Below, in pieces: positions 9,622 to 18,878 of a DNA stretch of 64,000 bases; position 1 is the stretch's first letter; each line of letters opens with the position of its first letter. Both the position numbers and the translations under genes were made by a program. Below the pieces are notes generated by a model. That model saw only the letters and a list, made by a program, of their open reading frames with translations. It ran no database searches and had not been told where the DNA came from. The stretch spans positions 1,302,001 through 1,366,000 of the forward strand of contig NC_008553.1 of the NCBI RefSeq assembly GCF_000014945.1, given 5' to 3'. The DNA is from Methanothrix thermoacetophila PT (GTDB lineage: Archaea; Halobacteriota; Methanosarcinia; Methanotrichales; Methanotrichaceae).

Positions 9622-9732
9622 ACTCAATATCGTGAGCGTACTTGAGTTACTGATCAAGTGAAGCCGCTATCATCGGGCATGTTGTTCATCCAGAAATCCG
9701 CCAAGAGGGCAATTTACCTCAACGTATTGAGC
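9622..9732. repeat. Family C dispersed repeat
   Basis: About 111 bp sharing long blocks (ACTTGAGTTACTGATCAAG, GTTCATCCAGA, AACGTATTGAGCATGTTC) with copies at 21685-21791 and, partly, 25450-25543. The ends form imperfect inverted repeats (CTCAATAT.GTGAG against CTCAACGTATTGAG). It lies just beyond the 3' end of cooS. Confidence 0.7.
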
Positions 9733-9785
9733 ATGTTCGTCGATACTCCTCGCAAGAGGGCCGGATCATGCGGCTCACCGCAGAA

Positions 9786-11687
9786 TCAGATCCCGAGCGC
9801 CGATCGTTTCTCCTCGATGTGCCCCAGTATCAGCTCTGCAGCCTTCACAGGATCTTTCTCCACAGATATCACGCCGCCTGTTACCTCCCTGCAGCCTCTG
9901 AGGAGCAGATCCAGCAGCCGAGGAGCTCCGGTGATTGTCGGCACAGGGTTCACGTATGTGTAGAGGCCAAACGCAAGCGCGAAGATAGCATCGATTGTGG
10001 CCTTCTGCTCCATGTATTCGGGCGCTGCAGCAGCCACCGGCAGATCCTTGACAGGCACGCCAAGCATCTCCGAGACGCTCCTGAGAAGCTCGGAGAGCCT
10101 GCCGACATCGGTGCATGTCCCGTAGCTCAGCACTGGAGGGATACCAAGAGAGCTGCAGATCCCTTCCAGACCGCTGCCTGCCAGAGCTGCAGCCTCCTTT
10201 CGACAGAGTCCGGCGAGCTGCATGGCAGCATTTCCGCAGCCCATTGAGAGGATCAGAACATCTCTTTTTATGAGCTCCTTTGCCAGTGCGACGCTGTGCA
10301 CATCCTGACCTGAATCTCTGAGCGTTGTGCATGAGACCAGACCCACAATGCCCCTGATCTGCCCTGATTTCAGCGCATTCAGAAGCGGATCGAGGCTGCC
10401 GCCAAGCAGTTCCAGAATGCTCTCCGTGGAGAAACCAACAGTCGCCTCCCCAGCAGGCAGATCTCTCACGTGCTTCTCTCCCGATCTGCGCGAGGGATAG
10501 TTAGATATCGCCATCTCCAGGAGCTTTGCGGCCTGATGCTCCACCTGCTCAGGCACATAATTCAGCCTGTCACTGATGCCTTCAAACGCAACAAGCTCGC
10601 TGACGGGAACCAGCCTGAAGCCGTATCTCCTCGCATACTCCGGATCAAGAGGAAGCGAGCAGTTCATATCGCATGCCATGAGGTCTATGGAGCCTGTGGC
10701 CATCATTGGCTCCTGAGAGATCCAGTTTCCGGTAAAACCACCGAGCACCTCATCCATGGACCAGCGCTGTATTATCTCCTGGCCGGTCTCGATGCTCGCT
10801 ATTATCCTCAGACCCCTTGCGCCCGCGCTCCTCGCCCTCTCCTGCCATTCAGGCTGCCTGGCGAGCATTATCATCGCGAAGCCCATGAACGGCTCGTGGC
10901 CGTTGACCACGACATTCACGTAATCCGGATCCAGGACTCCGAGATCGACCATCATCTTGTGAGGCCTAGGAACACCGAAGAGCACGTCCTGGCAGTGTTC
11001 CAGCACCATCTGGCTCTGATACGCCATGGCTATCGAGAGGCGCATCGCCTTCATCGCCAGGCTCTCATAACTTCCATCAACGTTTGTGAGGCATGAGCCT
11101 GTGGCCAGAAGTATCTCCCCGTGGATGCCTCCAGGAAATATGCCTAAAGCTCGCCACAGATCCTTCCGCTCAGCAGGTGCGAACGCCTCCACGATCTGGC
11201 TCTCCTGATAGTAGCTCCGGTTGAAGTCTGCTTCGACCGCATCACAGAGCCTGAGAGCTGTATCCTCTGGAGATCCGGATGTATCGATATCGAGCATGGA
11301 GGCGAGACGTCTCAGCTTTTTCTGCTCAACGATCCTGAACGGAGTTCTGCCAAGAGCTGTTGCTCTGAGCGTCCTTATCGTCTGCTCCGCATGGTAATGG
11401 TATGTCGATGCGCCCATCACGTTTCTCAGAAGCATCATGCGCATCGCCATGCCATCCGCTGATATCCCGCAGACACCCCGCCTGTCCTTCGATGCATCTG
11501 CCCTGCAGGGGCCGTTGGAGCAGAGATCGCATCGCGTCCCTGCCATGCAGTACGGGCATCTCCTGTCGGGATCTCCTCCCATGCCCTGGGACTCATAGCG
11601 GTCCCAGAGGTTGCTCATGCCATCTTTCCTTATCTGCTCGTACATCCGCCGAACAGATTCATGATATGATATCCTCTCCGGCTCCAT
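9786..11687 (-). CDS. cooS: Anaerobic carbon monoxide dehydrogenase, catalytic subunit CooS
   Basis: Ni-Fe CO dehydrogenase oxidising CO to CO2. With the start at 11687 (GGAGTGA site 7 bases before ATG) the protein has 633 residues, usual for CooS. The N-terminal cysteines that ligate the D and B clusters are visible at 44, 47, 53, 56, 61 and 73 (CPYCMAGTRCDLCSNGPC, then GVCG). Further family marks are YHYHAEQT, NGHEPFMGFAM and SMGCGNAAMQLAGLC toward the C-terminus. This is the monofunctional bacterial-type enzyme, not the Cdh alpha subunit of the acetyl-CoA decarbonylase complex. No CooF, hydrogenase or maturation gene is adjacent, so its electron partner is unknown; the neighbouring DUF362 ferredoxin-like protein is only a positional candidate. 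Confidence 0.9.
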   Translation of the reverse strand: MEPERISYHESVRRMYEQIRKDGMSNLWDRYESQGMGGDPDRRCPYCMAGTRCDLCSNGPCRADASKDRRGVCGISADGMAMRMMLLRNVMGASTYHYHAEQTIRTLRATALGRTPFRIVEQKKLRRLASMLDIDTSGSPEDTALRLCDAVEADFNRSYYQESQIVEAFAPAERKDLWRALGIFPGGIHGEILLATGSCLTNVDGSYESLAMKAMRLSIAMAYQSQMVLEHCQDVLFGVPRPHKMMVDLGVLDPDYVNVVVNGHEPFMGFAMIMLARQPEWQERARSAGARGLRIIASIETGQEIIQRWSMDEVLGGFTGNWISQEPMMATGSIDLMACDMNCSLPLDPEYARRYGFRLVPVSELVAFEGISDRLNYVPEQVEHQAAKLLEMAISNYPSRRSGEKHVRDLPAGEATVGFSTESILELLGGSLDPLLNALKSGQIRGIVGLVSCTTLRDSGQDVHSVALAKELIKRDVLILSMGCGNAAMQLAGLCRKEAAALAGSGLEGICSSLGIPPVLSYGTCTDVGRLSELLRSVSEMLGVPVKDLPVAAAAPEYMEQKATIDAIFALAFGLYTYVNPVPTITGAPRLLDLLLRGCREVTGGVISVEKDPVKAAELILGHIEEKRSALGI

Positions 11688-11807
11688 ATCTCTCACTCCA
11701 TACACATCGCACCGGCTGGCCGCACCCAGCATGGTTGCGTGAATTCCGCCATCTCTGCAGTAAAGAGACGTGAGGCTGCTGCTGGATCACAGACCTCATC
11801 ACCACAC

Positions 11808-12827
11808 TCATTCCACCAGCACCAGCTCCACCGGGCGTCTCGGAGTGTGCCTGGTCGGCGGGGCGTATCCCATGCGTATGAGGAGCTGTGGATACCTGAC
11901 GCCAAGAAACTCCGCCATCTCTCCTCTCAGCTCATCTATTGCTACTGGCTGGCTGAAGAGATCGAAGCGCACGTCCATCTCAGTCGCGAGAAGGAACAGC
12001 TTCTCGAAGGTGACGCCCAGCCTGACCCACGTCAGTTTATCTTCCGAGTCTGATGATAGAACTGCTGCTGCAGGAGATTCTCTCATGAGAGCAGACTCCT
12101 TTCTGGCCCTTGACCAGGATGTGTCGAATGCCCCGAAGATGAACTTTCCAAGGTACGACTCGAAATCAGAATAGCCAAATGCATATCCAGGCAGCCCGTC
12201 ATACGCATCCGAGGTGTTGGGTCTTATCCAGGATGCCAGCTCCCTCCTGAACTCCTTGTTCCCGAGCTGTATCTTGTGGGCGCGTGCGAGTATCTCTGCC
12301 ATCCGGTTCTTGCCATCCGGATCCGTCATTATGTCCAGCCTGAATCCATCATTCTCCACGAGCTCTTTCATCCTCTGGAGCTTCTCAGGCTCGATCTCCC
12401 GCTCCTCAAACCTGCTTCGATTTGTGTGCCGCTCTGTTATCTGTCTGAACAGGTCAGGGAACCTCCTCTCAGCGATGCCCTCTGAAAAGCCGATGACAGC
12501 GATGCGATCCGCATCAATCCCATCCGGGAAGCATTCGACACTGTAACCCAGATTGAAGTGCTCTGCAGCTATGAGCATGTTGGCCACTGCACAGCCCAAA
12601 CTCATGTATGCGGTCCGGTGCGTCGGATCGACTGCCGGAAGCGTTCTGGATCTGTCAAATATCACAGATATGCTGCTGTCTTTGATTGAGAACTTCCATG
12701 GCTGTGTGTTCGGACCCGAGGGGGCGAGAACCGCGTACCTCAGGACAAATTTAAGCTTATCATACATGCTTCCGCGTGATGGAAAATCCTCCTCACGTAC
12801 ATCCCATGCGGCAAGGTTTTTCATCAT
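11808..12827 (-). CDS. Nitroreductase-family FMN-dependent oxidoreductase (Acg-like)
   Basis: Chosen start is ATG at 12827 because GGAGGA lies 7 bases upstream; the frame is open further to 13037 but that extension is not protein-like. The 339-residue product resembles large nitroreductase/Acg-type proteins: LRYAVLAPSGPNTQPWKF (FMN-binding start), RTAYMSLGCAVANMLIAAEHF in the middle, ITERHTNRSRF, and a C-terminal RMGYAPPTRHTPRRP. Such enzymes bind FMN and reduce nitro compounds, quinones or unknown substrates, and some Acg-like members appear inactive. The physiological substrate is unknown. Monocistronic by spacing: 120 bp before cooS. Confidence 0.8.
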   Translation of the reverse strand: MMKNLAAWDVREEDFPSRGSMYDKLKFVLRYAVLAPSGPNTQPWKFSIKDSSISVIFDRSRTLPAVDPTHRTAYMSLGCAVANMLIAAEHFNLGYSVECFPDGIDADRIAVIGFSEGIAERRFPDLFRQITERHTNRSRFEEREIEPEKLQRMKELVENDGFRLDIMTDPDGKNRMAEILARAHKIQLGNKEFRRELASWIRPNTSDAYDGLPGYAFGYSDFESYLGKFIFGAFDTSWSRARKESALMRESPAAAVLSSDSEDKLTWVRLGVTFEKLFLLATEMDVRFDLFSQPVAIDELRGEMAEFLGVRYPQLLIRMGYAPPTRHTPRRPVELVLVE

Positions 12828-13108
12828 AGATGTTTCCTCCTTGGCATGCAGTGGCCTGACGCGCCACATGCTGCACAGCAGGGAGCGCAACCGACAAATA
12901 TATTGTGAGCTGATGAAATATAAAAGTTGGCTCATCGTGAATGGGCTGGAGAAATGGCAACTCTGAATCCGATCCTCTCGCTGATCTTCGACGAATATCG
13001 ATTCTCTTCCGTTTGCTCTCCCTGAGTCATCGTGCACTCCCTGCTCCTCTGTTTCAGATGAATTACAACCCGCAACTCCTTTAACATGGCAAATTCACCT
13101 GCAGAATC

Positions 13109-14446
13109 ATGCCGATACATCCGATAGATTACAGGTATGGAACGCCGGAGATGAAGGCGATCTGGGAGGAGGATTACAGAATCAGTATGCTCTTCAGGGT
13201 GGAGGCAGCCCTTGCCAGGGCAGAGGAGGAGGTTGGTCTCATCCCGAAGGGGGCTGCAGATGCGATAGCAAGGGCAGCGGAGATGGCATCGCCCCAGCGG
13301 GCAAAGGAGATCGAGGCCGAGATAGGACATGATATGATGGCAGTTGTCCTGGCGATGGCGGAGGTCTGCGACTATGGGGAGTGGATACACCTCGGCGCGA
13401 CATCAAACGACATTCTCGACACAGCAACAGGCCTGCAGCTCAAAGCATCTCTGGAGATCATAGAGGCAAAGCTCAGGGAGCTGCTCAGAGTCCTCCTGGA
13501 CCTGGCTATGGAGAACAGAAATCTCGTATGCGCTGGTAGAACACACGGACAGATGGCGGTTCCAACAACATATGGATTGAGGTTTGCAATATGGGCCTCG
13601 GAGGTCGCCCGTCATATTGATAGGCTCAGGGAGATACGACCCAGAGCTGCAGTCGGGAAGATCAGCGGTGCTGTTGGGACACAGGCAGCATTCGGGCCTC
13701 ACGGCATGACAATACAGCGCAGGGTCATGGAGATCCTCGGGCTCAACGAGGTCGATGTCTCAAACCAGGTCGTGCAGAGGGATCGGCATGCAGAGGTCAT
13801 CTGTCTCCTGGCTCTCATCGCCTCTACTCTCGACAAGATCTGCGTGGAGATCAGAACTCTACAGAGAACAGAGATCGCAGAGGTGGAGGAGAGCTTCGGC
13901 AGGAGGCAGGTCGGTTCGAGCACAATGCCTCACAAGAGAAATCCGATAAGATCCGAGCAGGTATGCGGTCTTGCTAGGGTTGTAAGAGCTCAGGTTGAGC
14001 CGGCGTTTGCGAACATACCCCTCTGGGACGAGCGAGATCTGACAAACTCCAGCTGCGAGCGCGTCATATTCCCTGAGGCTTTCGTGCTTACAGATCACAT
14101 ACTCAACCTCACAATCAGGATCCTGAAAGGGCTCAGGATACGAAAGGAGAACGTTGAGAGAAACCTCACATTGCTCAAGGGTCTGAACATGGCCGAGGCC
14201 GTCATGGTTGAGCTGGCTAAAAGGGGCGCTGGCAGGCAGACATCCCATGAGATTTTAAGGGCTGCATCAATGAGAGCGTTCGAGGAAGGAAGAGAGCTTC
14301 TTGATGTTCTCCTTGAGGATGGGACTGTCACGAAGTACATTAGCGAGGATGAGATCAGAGAGCTGCTCGACCCCCACAGGTACACGGGCACAGCTGTCGA
14401 GCAGGTAGAGCGGCTTGAAAAGAAGCTCAGACTGTACTGCGAATGA
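13109..14446 (+). CDS. purB: Adenylosuccinate lyase
   Basis: 445 residues. Catalyses two fumarate eliminations in purine synthesis (SAICAR to AICAR and adenylosuccinate to AMP). The superfamily signature SSTMPHKRNPI, carrying the flexible loop of the aspartase/fumarase fold, is near residue 270. HLGATSNDILDT and GRTHGQMAVPTTYG give the other two conserved regions with the catalytic His. Full length, cytoplasmic. It stands alone; purM is 35 kb away in the window. Confidence 0.95.
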   Translation: MPIHPIDYRYGTPEMKAIWEEDYRISMLFRVEAALARAEEEVGLIPKGAADAIARAAEMASPQRAKEIEAEIGHDMMAVVLAMAEVCDYGEWIHLGATSNDILDTATGLQLKASLEIIEAKLRELLRVLLDLAMENRNLVCAGRTHGQMAVPTTYGLRFAIWASEVARHIDRLREIRPRAAVGKISGAVGTQAAFGPHGMTIQRRVMEILGLNEVDVSNQVVQRDRHAEVICLLALIASTLDKICVEIRTLQRTEIAEVEESFGRRQVGSSTMPHKRNPIRSEQVCGLARVVRAQVEPAFANIPLWDERDLTNSSCERVIFPEAFVLTDHILNLTIRILKGLRIRKENVERNLTLLKGLNMAEAVMVELAKRGAGRQTSHEILRAASMRAFEEGRELLDVLLEDGTVTKYISEDEIRELLDPHRYTGTAVEQVERLEKKLRLYCE

Positions 14447-14688
14447 ATGCAATCGAGAGCATCGCGATATGTTGGGTCGTGTGCTCGAATAGTTGATGAT
14501 TCTGCTGGAATCGAGAGCCATGGGCAGGATATCCCATGAGATTGAGCACTGCGGATTCCAATGATACGGGCACAAGATCGAATTGGGAAGATAGGAGGCA
14601 AAAGGCGGGTGTCGGAGGTGGGAACGCGTCCGGCTTTTGCCCAAACAAATTAAGGCAATTGTCGAATATAAATATTTCGGTTGAGTGG

Positions 14689-14778
14689 GGGCTGTCCGAA
14701 TAAGAGCTGAATTCAGTAATCTGCAGCTTGCTGCTTTTGGATGTCGCGGGTAATTAATCATTATTCGGAGAGGTTCCC
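14689..14778. repeat. Family A inverted-repeat element
   Basis: Ends GGGCTGTCCGAATAAG and ATTATTCGGAGAGGTTCC face each other across about 90 bp. No clear target duplication. Directly followed by a second A copy, giving a tandem pair upstream of the OapA-like gene. Confidence 0.65.
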
Positions 14779-14785
14779 CCAAAGT

Positions 14786-14873
14786 GGATGTGTCCGAATA
14801 ATGATTAAGTTTCTGACATGTATAAGGCGGGAAGTTCCGGATTTCCGGCCACAGCTCTTACTCGGACAGGACC
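14786..14873. repeat. Family A inverted-repeat element
   Basis: 88 bp with ends GGATGTGTCCGAATAA and TTACTCGGACAGGACC. Flanks CCCAAAGT (14778-14785) and CCTAAAGT (14874-14881) match at 7 of 8 bases, fitting an aged target duplication. It ends about 24 bp before an A/T-rich TATA-like stretch (14898-14907) that may drive the OapA-type operon. Confidence 0.7.
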
Positions 14874-14945
14874 CCTAAAGTCCCCCTAAAGTAATGGAAA
14901 ATTATTAGTAGAGTGCCCCCATTTATCCTGTTGCAGAGGATAGAT

Positions 14946-15584
14946 ATGGGCGTGTTCGAGAGCCTGCGGATGAGCCTCGGAATCTGGTTAAGTCGTATTT
15001 TCGGCAAAAAGCGTGCACGAATTGGAATTTACGGGCCGCCCAATGCTGGGAAGACCACCCTGGCCAACAGGATAGTTAAGGACTGGAGCGGTGATGGTAC
15101 ACTAGGCACGGTATCTCCAGTTCCACACGAGACCAGAAGAGCGGTTCGAAAAGAAGGTCTTGTGATAAATGCAGATGGTGCAAGCATTCACCTCGATATA
15201 GTGGACACGCCAGGAATGGCCACAAAGATCGACTTCAGGGAGTTTATGGCATATGGCATGAGCGAGGAGGAGGCCAAGCGGCGGGCGAAAGAGGCCACAG
15301 AGGGCGTCATAGAGGCAATCAAGTGGCTGGACGATCTTGATGGTGTTCTGCTTGTCATGGACTCCACAGAGGATCCCTACACTCAGGTCAACGTCACTGT
15401 TATAGGCAACATGGAGGCGAGGAATCTGCCGCTTCTTATTGTGGCAAACAAGATCGATCTCCCGAACGCCGCCCCCTCAAGAATAAAGGCCGCGTTCCCT
15501 CAACATCCTGTGGTCCAGATATCGGCGCTGGAGGGGAAGAACCTGGACGAGCTGTATCATGCAATAGCAGTACACTTCGGGTGA
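14946..15584 (+). CDS. Era-like GTPase, OapA-type
   Basis: 212 residues from the ATG at 14946 (AGAGGAT site upstream). G motifs are visible: G1 [10 protein letters not shown]3 DTPG, G4 NKID and G5 SALEG. First gene of a tight operon with the DUF2073 and DUF2072 zinc-ribbon proteins (4 bp and 0 bp gaps). In haloarchaea the same trio (oapA-oapB-oapC) was named for its position next to replication origins. GTP binding is clear from the motifs; the cellular process is not known. Confidence 0.8.
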   Translation: MGVFESLRMSLGIWLSRIFGKKRARIGIYGPPNAGKTTLANRIVKDWSGDGTLGTVSPVPHETRRAVRKEGLVINADGASIHLDIVDTPGMATKIDFREFMAYGMSEEEAKRRAKEATEGVIEAIKWLDDLDGVLLVMDSTEDPYTQVNVTVIGNMEARNLPLLIVANKIDLPNAAPSRIKAAFPQHPVVQISALEGKNLDELYHAIAVHFG

Positions 15585-15588
15585 GCAT

Positions 15589-15951
15589 ATGCGGGAAGTA
15601 CAGATGGACCTCATATCTGAGGAGAAGCTGAACCGCATGACCTCAATGGAGAAGATCCGGCTTATCCTTGACAAGGTCAAGACGGGCAGGATAGTGGTTC
15701 TCGAGAGCGGACTCACTCCAGAGGAGGAAGTGAGGCTTATAGAGATGACCATGACGGAGATCCGGGTCGATGAGTTCTCAGGAATAGAGATCGAGAGCTA
15801 TCCTGCGAAGAGAGAAGGGTCCTTTGTGAGCAGGATCCTGGGGAGAGGATCATCAAAGGGCAGGATGACAGTTATAGGCCCGGCAAACCAGCTCAGGACG
15901 GTCGAGAAGGATCAGTATCAGATAAGCACCAAGGTCTCGGTCGGGGATTAG
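15589..15951 (+). CDS. DUF2073 protein, OapB-type
   Basis: 120-residue euryarchaeal protein of the DUF2073 family. It carries an acidic helical N-terminus (LISEEKLNRMTSMEKI) and the VVLESGLTPEEEVRLIEMTM block, then a basic GRGSSKGRMTVIGPA stretch. No catalytic motif. It begins 4 bp after the GTPase and its TAG stop abuts the ATG of the next gene, so the three are surely co-translated. Function unknown; an origin-associated or nucleic-acid role is inferred only from gene neighbourhood in other archaea. Confidence 0.75.
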   Translation: MREVQMDLISEEKLNRMTSMEKIRLILDKVKTGRIVVLESGLTPEEEVRLIEMTMTEIRVDEFSGIEIESYPAKREGSFVSRILGRGSSKGRMTVIGPANQLRTVEKDQYQISTKVSVGD

Positions 15952-16380
15952 ATGCCTCATATGTGCACCAGATGCAAAAAGGTATTCGATGATGGCGCTG
16001 ATATACTCAAAGGCTGCCCGAAGTGCGGCGGGAGGATGTTTGAGTATATTCGGGAGAGAGAGACGCTGATCACTGAGTCCATGGGCGTCAGAAGGCCGCC
16101 CAAGAGAGCCGTCACCACAGCTGTTCGCGACAGAAATGAAATTAAAGATGTGATGGGTGGAGATAGGGGCGCTTCTGAGAAGATCAAAAAGCCTGCTGCC
16201 ATCCAGACTTCTCAGAGATCACCTGAGGATCGGCCGATAGAGAGCGTGAGGATCACAGAGCCGGGAAGATACGAGCTGAACCTTCCGACGCTATTTTCAA
16301 GAGATGAGCTTGTCATGGCGTTAAAGGAGGGGACCTATCTGATAGACCTGAACTCGGCCTTCAGAAGGTCTAAGAAATAA
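15952..16380 (+). CDS. DUF2072 zinc-ribbon protein, OapC-type
   Basis: 142 residues. N-terminal zinc ribbon CTRCKKVF...CPKCGG at residues ~5-25, a long polar linker, and a conserved C-terminus with EPGRYELNLPTLF and GTYLIDLNSAF. Third gene of the GTPase-DUF2073-zinc-ribbon operon, starting directly after the previous stop. The linker length and composition suggest an adaptor protein. Function not established. Confidence 0.75.
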   Translation: MPHMCTRCKKVFDDGADILKGCPKCGGRMFEYIRERETLITESMGVRRPPKRAVTTAVRDRNEIKDVMGGDRGASEKIKKPAAIQTSQRSPEDRPIESVRITEPGRYELNLPTLFSRDELVMALKEGTYLIDLNSAFRRSKK

Positions 16381-16383
16381 AGG

Positions 16384-16536
16384 TCAGTCCCTCTCGACCA
16401 TTATCCTCAGATTCTTCCAGTCCTGGCTCACGCCGCGGAGGGAGCTGGCCATACCTGCTGATACGTTTCCGATTATCTGCTGCGTGAAGTCGTTCAGCGG
16501 TATCTCGATGCCATCCACAACCAGGCGAACCTTCAT
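16384..16536 (-). CDS. Small conserved archaeal protein of unknown function
   Basis: 50 residues from the ATG at 16536 (MKVRLVVDGIEIPL...). The frame is open to 16599 but the first 21 residues there are basic and unlikely to be real. The product pattern (short beta strands, an amphipathic helix NDFTQQIIGNVSAGMASSLRGV, then DWKNLRIMVE) recurs in methanogen genomes as far as I recall, without known function. It converges with the zinc-ribbon gene, with 3 bp between the stops. A GGAG lies 11 bases before the start. Confidence 0.6.
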   Translation of the reverse strand: MKVRLVVDGIEIPLNDFTQQIIGNVSAGMASSLRGVSQDWKNLRIMVERD

Positions 16537-16585
16537 GCGTTTTCCATCTCCGTCTCGAAAGCGGAGCTTGCGTTGTGAATACCCT

Positions 16586-16987
16586 TCAGGCCCCACCAAA
16601 TATCGCGATCGGTGGTGTCCAGACCGTCACATTGGGCCGGAGGTAGTTGATCTGTGCGCCTGAAAGAGCCTGTGGCATTGTTATTATCGTGTTCGTGCCA
16701 GCTGTTATGTTTGCATTCATTATCGCGAATGACGGGGTGATCGTCACCGGCTTAGCAGCTGACAGCTCCTTGGGCTCGACCGTCGAGCGCTGGATCTTCT
16801 TGCCGAGCGTGCTGAGCTGCACGACATCCGGGCTAACATTGCTTATGGCTGGAGTGTACTGGCTTATCATGGGAAGCGAGACCGCCTCTGTCTCGTCAAG
16901 CGTGCTGAGATGTATCACATCGATTGCGCCTGCCATGCAGATTGATACAAGCATCAACAAGACCGCCAATAATATTGTGTACCTCAT
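16586..16987 (-). CDS. Small secreted protein of unknown function
   Basis: 133 residues with a clear Sec-type signal peptide: MRYTILLAVLLMLVSICMAGA followed by a small-residue cleavage region near 20. The mature part is rich in Ser, Thr, Ile and Pro, with two similar LSTL segments (VIHLSTLDE and VVQLSTLGKK), and lacks cysteines after the signal. No recognised domain. It is tail-to-tail with nothing and has its own upstream region (136 bp to serA, divergent). Confidence 0.65.
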   Translation of the reverse strand: MRYTILLAVLLMLVSICMAGAIDVIHLSTLDETEAVSLPMISQYTPAISNVSPDVVQLSTLGKKIQRSTVEPKELSAAKPVTITPSFAIMNANITAGTNTIITMPQALSGAQINYLRPNVTVWTPPIAIFGGA

Positions 16988-17123
16988 CTATCAACCTCCT
17001 TTTGGACCTGATTTGCGTTTCATCATTTATTCCTTTTGATAGGCGGTCTTCTGAAGATGTTGAGCCATGGGGGGCAAAGATGAAATTCTAGATCATCTTT
17101 GAGCGGCAATGGAGGTAGAAGCC

Positions 17124-18695
17124 ATGAGAGTTCTGGTCAGTGACCCGCTGGCCGAGGAGGGCATAAGACGGCTTGAGACGGCCGCAGAGGTCGATGTTAT
17201 AACCAACCTCTCTCCTGAGGAGCTGGTGGAGAGGATCAAGGGGTATGATGCTCTGGTCATACGCAGCGGGACCAAGGTGACTGCAGATGTGATAAACGCA
17301 GCGGACCGGCTCAAGGTGATAGCGAGAGCTGGTGTTGGAGTGGACAATGTCGATGTGGATGCCGCGACGAAAAAGGGCATAATAGTCGTGAACGCCCCGG
17401 GCGGAAACACGATCTCAGCTGCAGAGCATACAATTGCTATGATGCTGTCGCTCGCAAGGAACATCCCGCAGGCGCATGCATCTGTCAGGAGGGGTGAGTG
17501 GAACAGGAAGAAGTACACTGGTGTAGAGGTCTTCAACAAGACCCTGGGCATAATTGGACTTGGAAGGATCGGGACAGAGGTCGCAAAGAGGATGAAGGCA
17601 TTCGGGATGCGCATACTCGCCTACGATCCGTTTATAACAGAGTCCAAGGCGGCTGAGCTTGGAATAAAGCTGGCGAGCCTCGAGGAGATCTACAGGGAGA
17701 GCGATTTCATAACTGTTCACACGCCACTCACCCCAGAAACGAGGAACATGATCGATGAGCCTCAGATAAAGATGATGAAGCCCACTGTGAGGATAATAAA
17801 CTGCGCCAGAGGCGGCATAATCAATGAGGCAGCTCTGGCCAAAGCGGTCGCGGAGAACAGGATAGCCGGAGCTGCAGTCGACGTTTACACAAAGGAGCCG
17901 CCGGTGGGCAATCCACTTCTCGAACAGGAGCGGATCATAACGACACCGCATCTCGGAGCATCGACTGCTGAGGCACAGATCAACGTGGCGCTCGCTGTTG
18001 CGGATCAGATAATCGCCATAAGCAGAGGGCAGCTCCCGACGACAGCGATCAACCTGATCTCCATACCGCCGGAGACGATCGCTCTGATGGAGCCGTACAT
18101 GGATATCGCAGAGAGAATGGGCAGGCTCCTCGGGCAGCTGGGTACGAGCAGGTTCGAGCAGCTCGAGATCGTGTATGGCGGGTCCATCGCGGAGAAGGAT
18201 ACCCGGTTGATAACAATAGCGGCTGTGAAGGGGCTGCTATCGGCCATCGGTGCCCATGCGAACCTCGTCAACTCGATGGCGCTGCTGAAGGAGAAGGGCA
18301 TAAAGCTAATGGAATCGAAGACGGAGGTGGCGAACGGATACAGCAACCTCATAACCATGCGCCTGAAGACCACATCAGAGACATTCGCGGTTCACGGCAC
18401 GGTTTACAGGCCTGACGACAGGAGGATCGTCCAGATCAACGACTACAGGGTTCATGTTCCGACTGAGGGCAACCTTGTTCTGGTTCTGCATGAGGACAGG
18501 CCGAACATCATAGGTCCAGTGTGCGTGGTTCTGGGCGAGGCGAATATCAACATCGGGAGCATGCATGTCGGCAGGATCTCAGCAGGGAAGCCGCAGCTGA
18601 TGGTCCTGAACGTGGATACTCCTCTCGACGACGAGACCATGAAGAGGATACTGAGCGTTTCTGGCGTTCTGAGTGCGAGGAGGATAAGCATGTGA
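17124..18695 (+). CDS. serA: D-3-phosphoglycerate dehydrogenase
   Basis: First step of serine synthesis: 3-phosphoglycerate to 3-phosphohydroxypyruvate with NAD. Start set at 17124 because GGAGGT lies 7 bases before this ATG; an ATG 15 bp upstream overlaps the ribosome binding site. 523 residues in the long form: substrate and NAD domains (GLGRIGTEVAKRM, CARGGIINEAAL, TPHLGAST), an allosteric substrate-binding domain, and a C-terminal ACT domain (EDRPNIIGPVCVVLGEANINIGSM) that usually gives feedback control by serine. With glyA elsewhere in the window it feeds glycine and one-carbon units. Confidence 0.95.
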   Translation: MRVLVSDPLAEEGIRRLETAAEVDVITNLSPEELVERIKGYDALVIRSGTKVTADVINAADRLKVIARAGVGVDNVDVDAATKKGIIVVNAPGGNTISAAEHTIAMMLSLARNIPQAHASVRRGEWNRKKYTGVEVFNKTLGIIGLGRIGTEVAKRMKAFGMRILAYDPFITESKAAELGIKLASLEEIYRESDFITVHTPLTPETRNMIDEPQIKMMKPTVRIINCARGGIINEAALAKAVAENRIAGAAVDVYTKEPPVGNPLLEQERIITTPHLGASTAEAQINVALAVADQIIAISRGQLPTTAINLISIPPETIALMEPYMDIAERMGRLLGQLGTSRFEQLEIVYGGSIAEKDTRLITIAAVKGLLSAIGAHANLVNSMALLKEKGIKLMESKTEVANGYSNLITMRLKTTSETFAVHGTVYRPDDRRIVQINDYRVHVPTEGNLVLVLHEDRPNIIGPVCVVLGEANINIGSMHVGRISAGKPQLMVLNVDTPLDDETMKRILSVSGVLSARRISM

Positions 18696-18754
18696 GGATG
18701 GCCCCCACAAGGCCATCTCTTAACGACGCGTGTGACGTAGTGGATAGCCTGCTT

Positions 18755-18878
18755 CGCTCTTATCCATTTGATGACCTGCCCGAAGGAGCAGTGGTCATGT
18801 TATGCATTCGTGTCGAATGAATGAGTGCTATCACCAACCACATCGCATGCCCTACAAGTTGCCACGCACATATAAGCG
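18755..18878. mobile_element. Family B MITE-like element
   Basis: 124 bp, the same length as the copy at 9347. Left end CGCTCTTAT is intact and the right end is slightly eroded (ATATAAGCG). Perfect 8-bp target duplication GCCTGCTT at 18747-18754 and 18879-18886. Lies between the 3' ends of serA and the tRNA-Leu gene. Confidence 0.85.

Noticed and set aside
9300-9740. Complete insertion sequence
   Set aside because: The inverted repeats enclose no transposase frame; the region is a nest of three short non-coding repeat families.
14095-14782. Overlapping minus-strand frames at the end of purB
   Set aside because: They run through purB antisense and a family A repeat and have no coherent protein character.
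14447-14945. Replication origin upstream of the OapA-type operon
   Set aside because: No origin-recognition-box repeats, long AT-rich tract or Orc1 gene seen; the space is mostly family A repeats.
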